NCBI GenBank assembly: GCA_016280485.1
Contig: JAEEGU010000074.1
Location: 1 to 5,414 of the forward strand
DNA from: Bacillota bacterium
GTDB taxonomy: Bacteria > Bacillota > Clostridia > Peptostreptococcales > Anaerovoracaceae
Reading direction: 5' to 3'
DNA: 5,414 nucleotides
The first letter of the stretch is position 1, and the number at the start of each line of letters is the position of its first letter. Below the pieces are notes generated by a model, which saw only the letters and a program-made list of their open reading frames with translations, had not been told where the DNA came from and made no database searches. Below are positions 5,387 through 5,414 of the stretch, one piece after another. The translations under genes and the position numbers were made by a program.

Positions 5387-5414
5387 TTTTTCGAAAAACC
5401 CCTTGCTTTTAAAC

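Noticed and set aside
5403..5408. TTGCTT near the right edge as a -35 box
   Set aside because: The window ends before any -10 could be seen, so it cannot be supported.
1..5414. CRISPR array, tRNA or rRNA gene, insertion sequence, phage or toxin-antitoxin genes
   Set aside because: No regularly spaced repeats, tRNA-like folds, transposase motifs or inverted terminal repeats were seen on either strand.

Overview
The window carries four tightly packed genes, all on the + strand, which look like one operon. They encode a sirtuin (NAD-dependent protein deacylase), two tandem paralogous TPR-GGDEF proteins (predicted soluble diguanylate cyclases), and the nucleotidase SurE. A Firmicute of the class Clostridia is most likely. 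The reasons are purine-rich Shine-Dalgarno sites, a Gram-positive extended -10 promoter, very AT-rich intergenic DNA around moderately GC-rich genes, a clostridial-looking sirtuin and SurE, and a near-perfect match to the Rex operator. The species cannot be named from this sequence.

Layout. Bases 1-60 hold an intrinsic terminator, probably of a gene to the left of the window. An extended -10 promoter at 67-77 follows, then a leader of about 77 nt and the sirtuin (162-896). After 51 nt comes TPR-GGDEF 1 (948-2591), which has no recognisable ribosome binding site. After 36 nt comes TPR-GGDEF 2 (2628-4280, GTG start). After 40 nt comes surE (4321-5199). No terminator is visible between the genes, and a clear one lies at 5300-5327. 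The last 215 bases are non-coding and very AT-rich. They hold candidate promoters, a cluster of TTTAACAA-type motifs, and at 5369-5386 an excellent candidate Rex site, probably controlling a gene just beyond the right edge.

How the parts may work together. The two GGDEF proteins keep the residues needed to make cyclic di-GMP from GTP. Both lack the RxxD inhibitory site and any membrane segment, and both carry a long helical-repeat N-terminus in place of a classical sensor domain. They are colinear and about half identical, so they arose by tandem duplication. The sirtuin consumes NAD+, SurE dephosphorylates nucleoside monophosphates, and Rex senses the NADH/NAD+ ratio. A shared link to nucleotide or redox state is attractive but is inference only.

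The most unusual features are the paralogous cyclase pair beside a sirtuin, short direct repeats at the gene junctions (two of them perfect 12-bp repeats), and the SD-less start of the first cyclase with a small overlapping upstream ORF.
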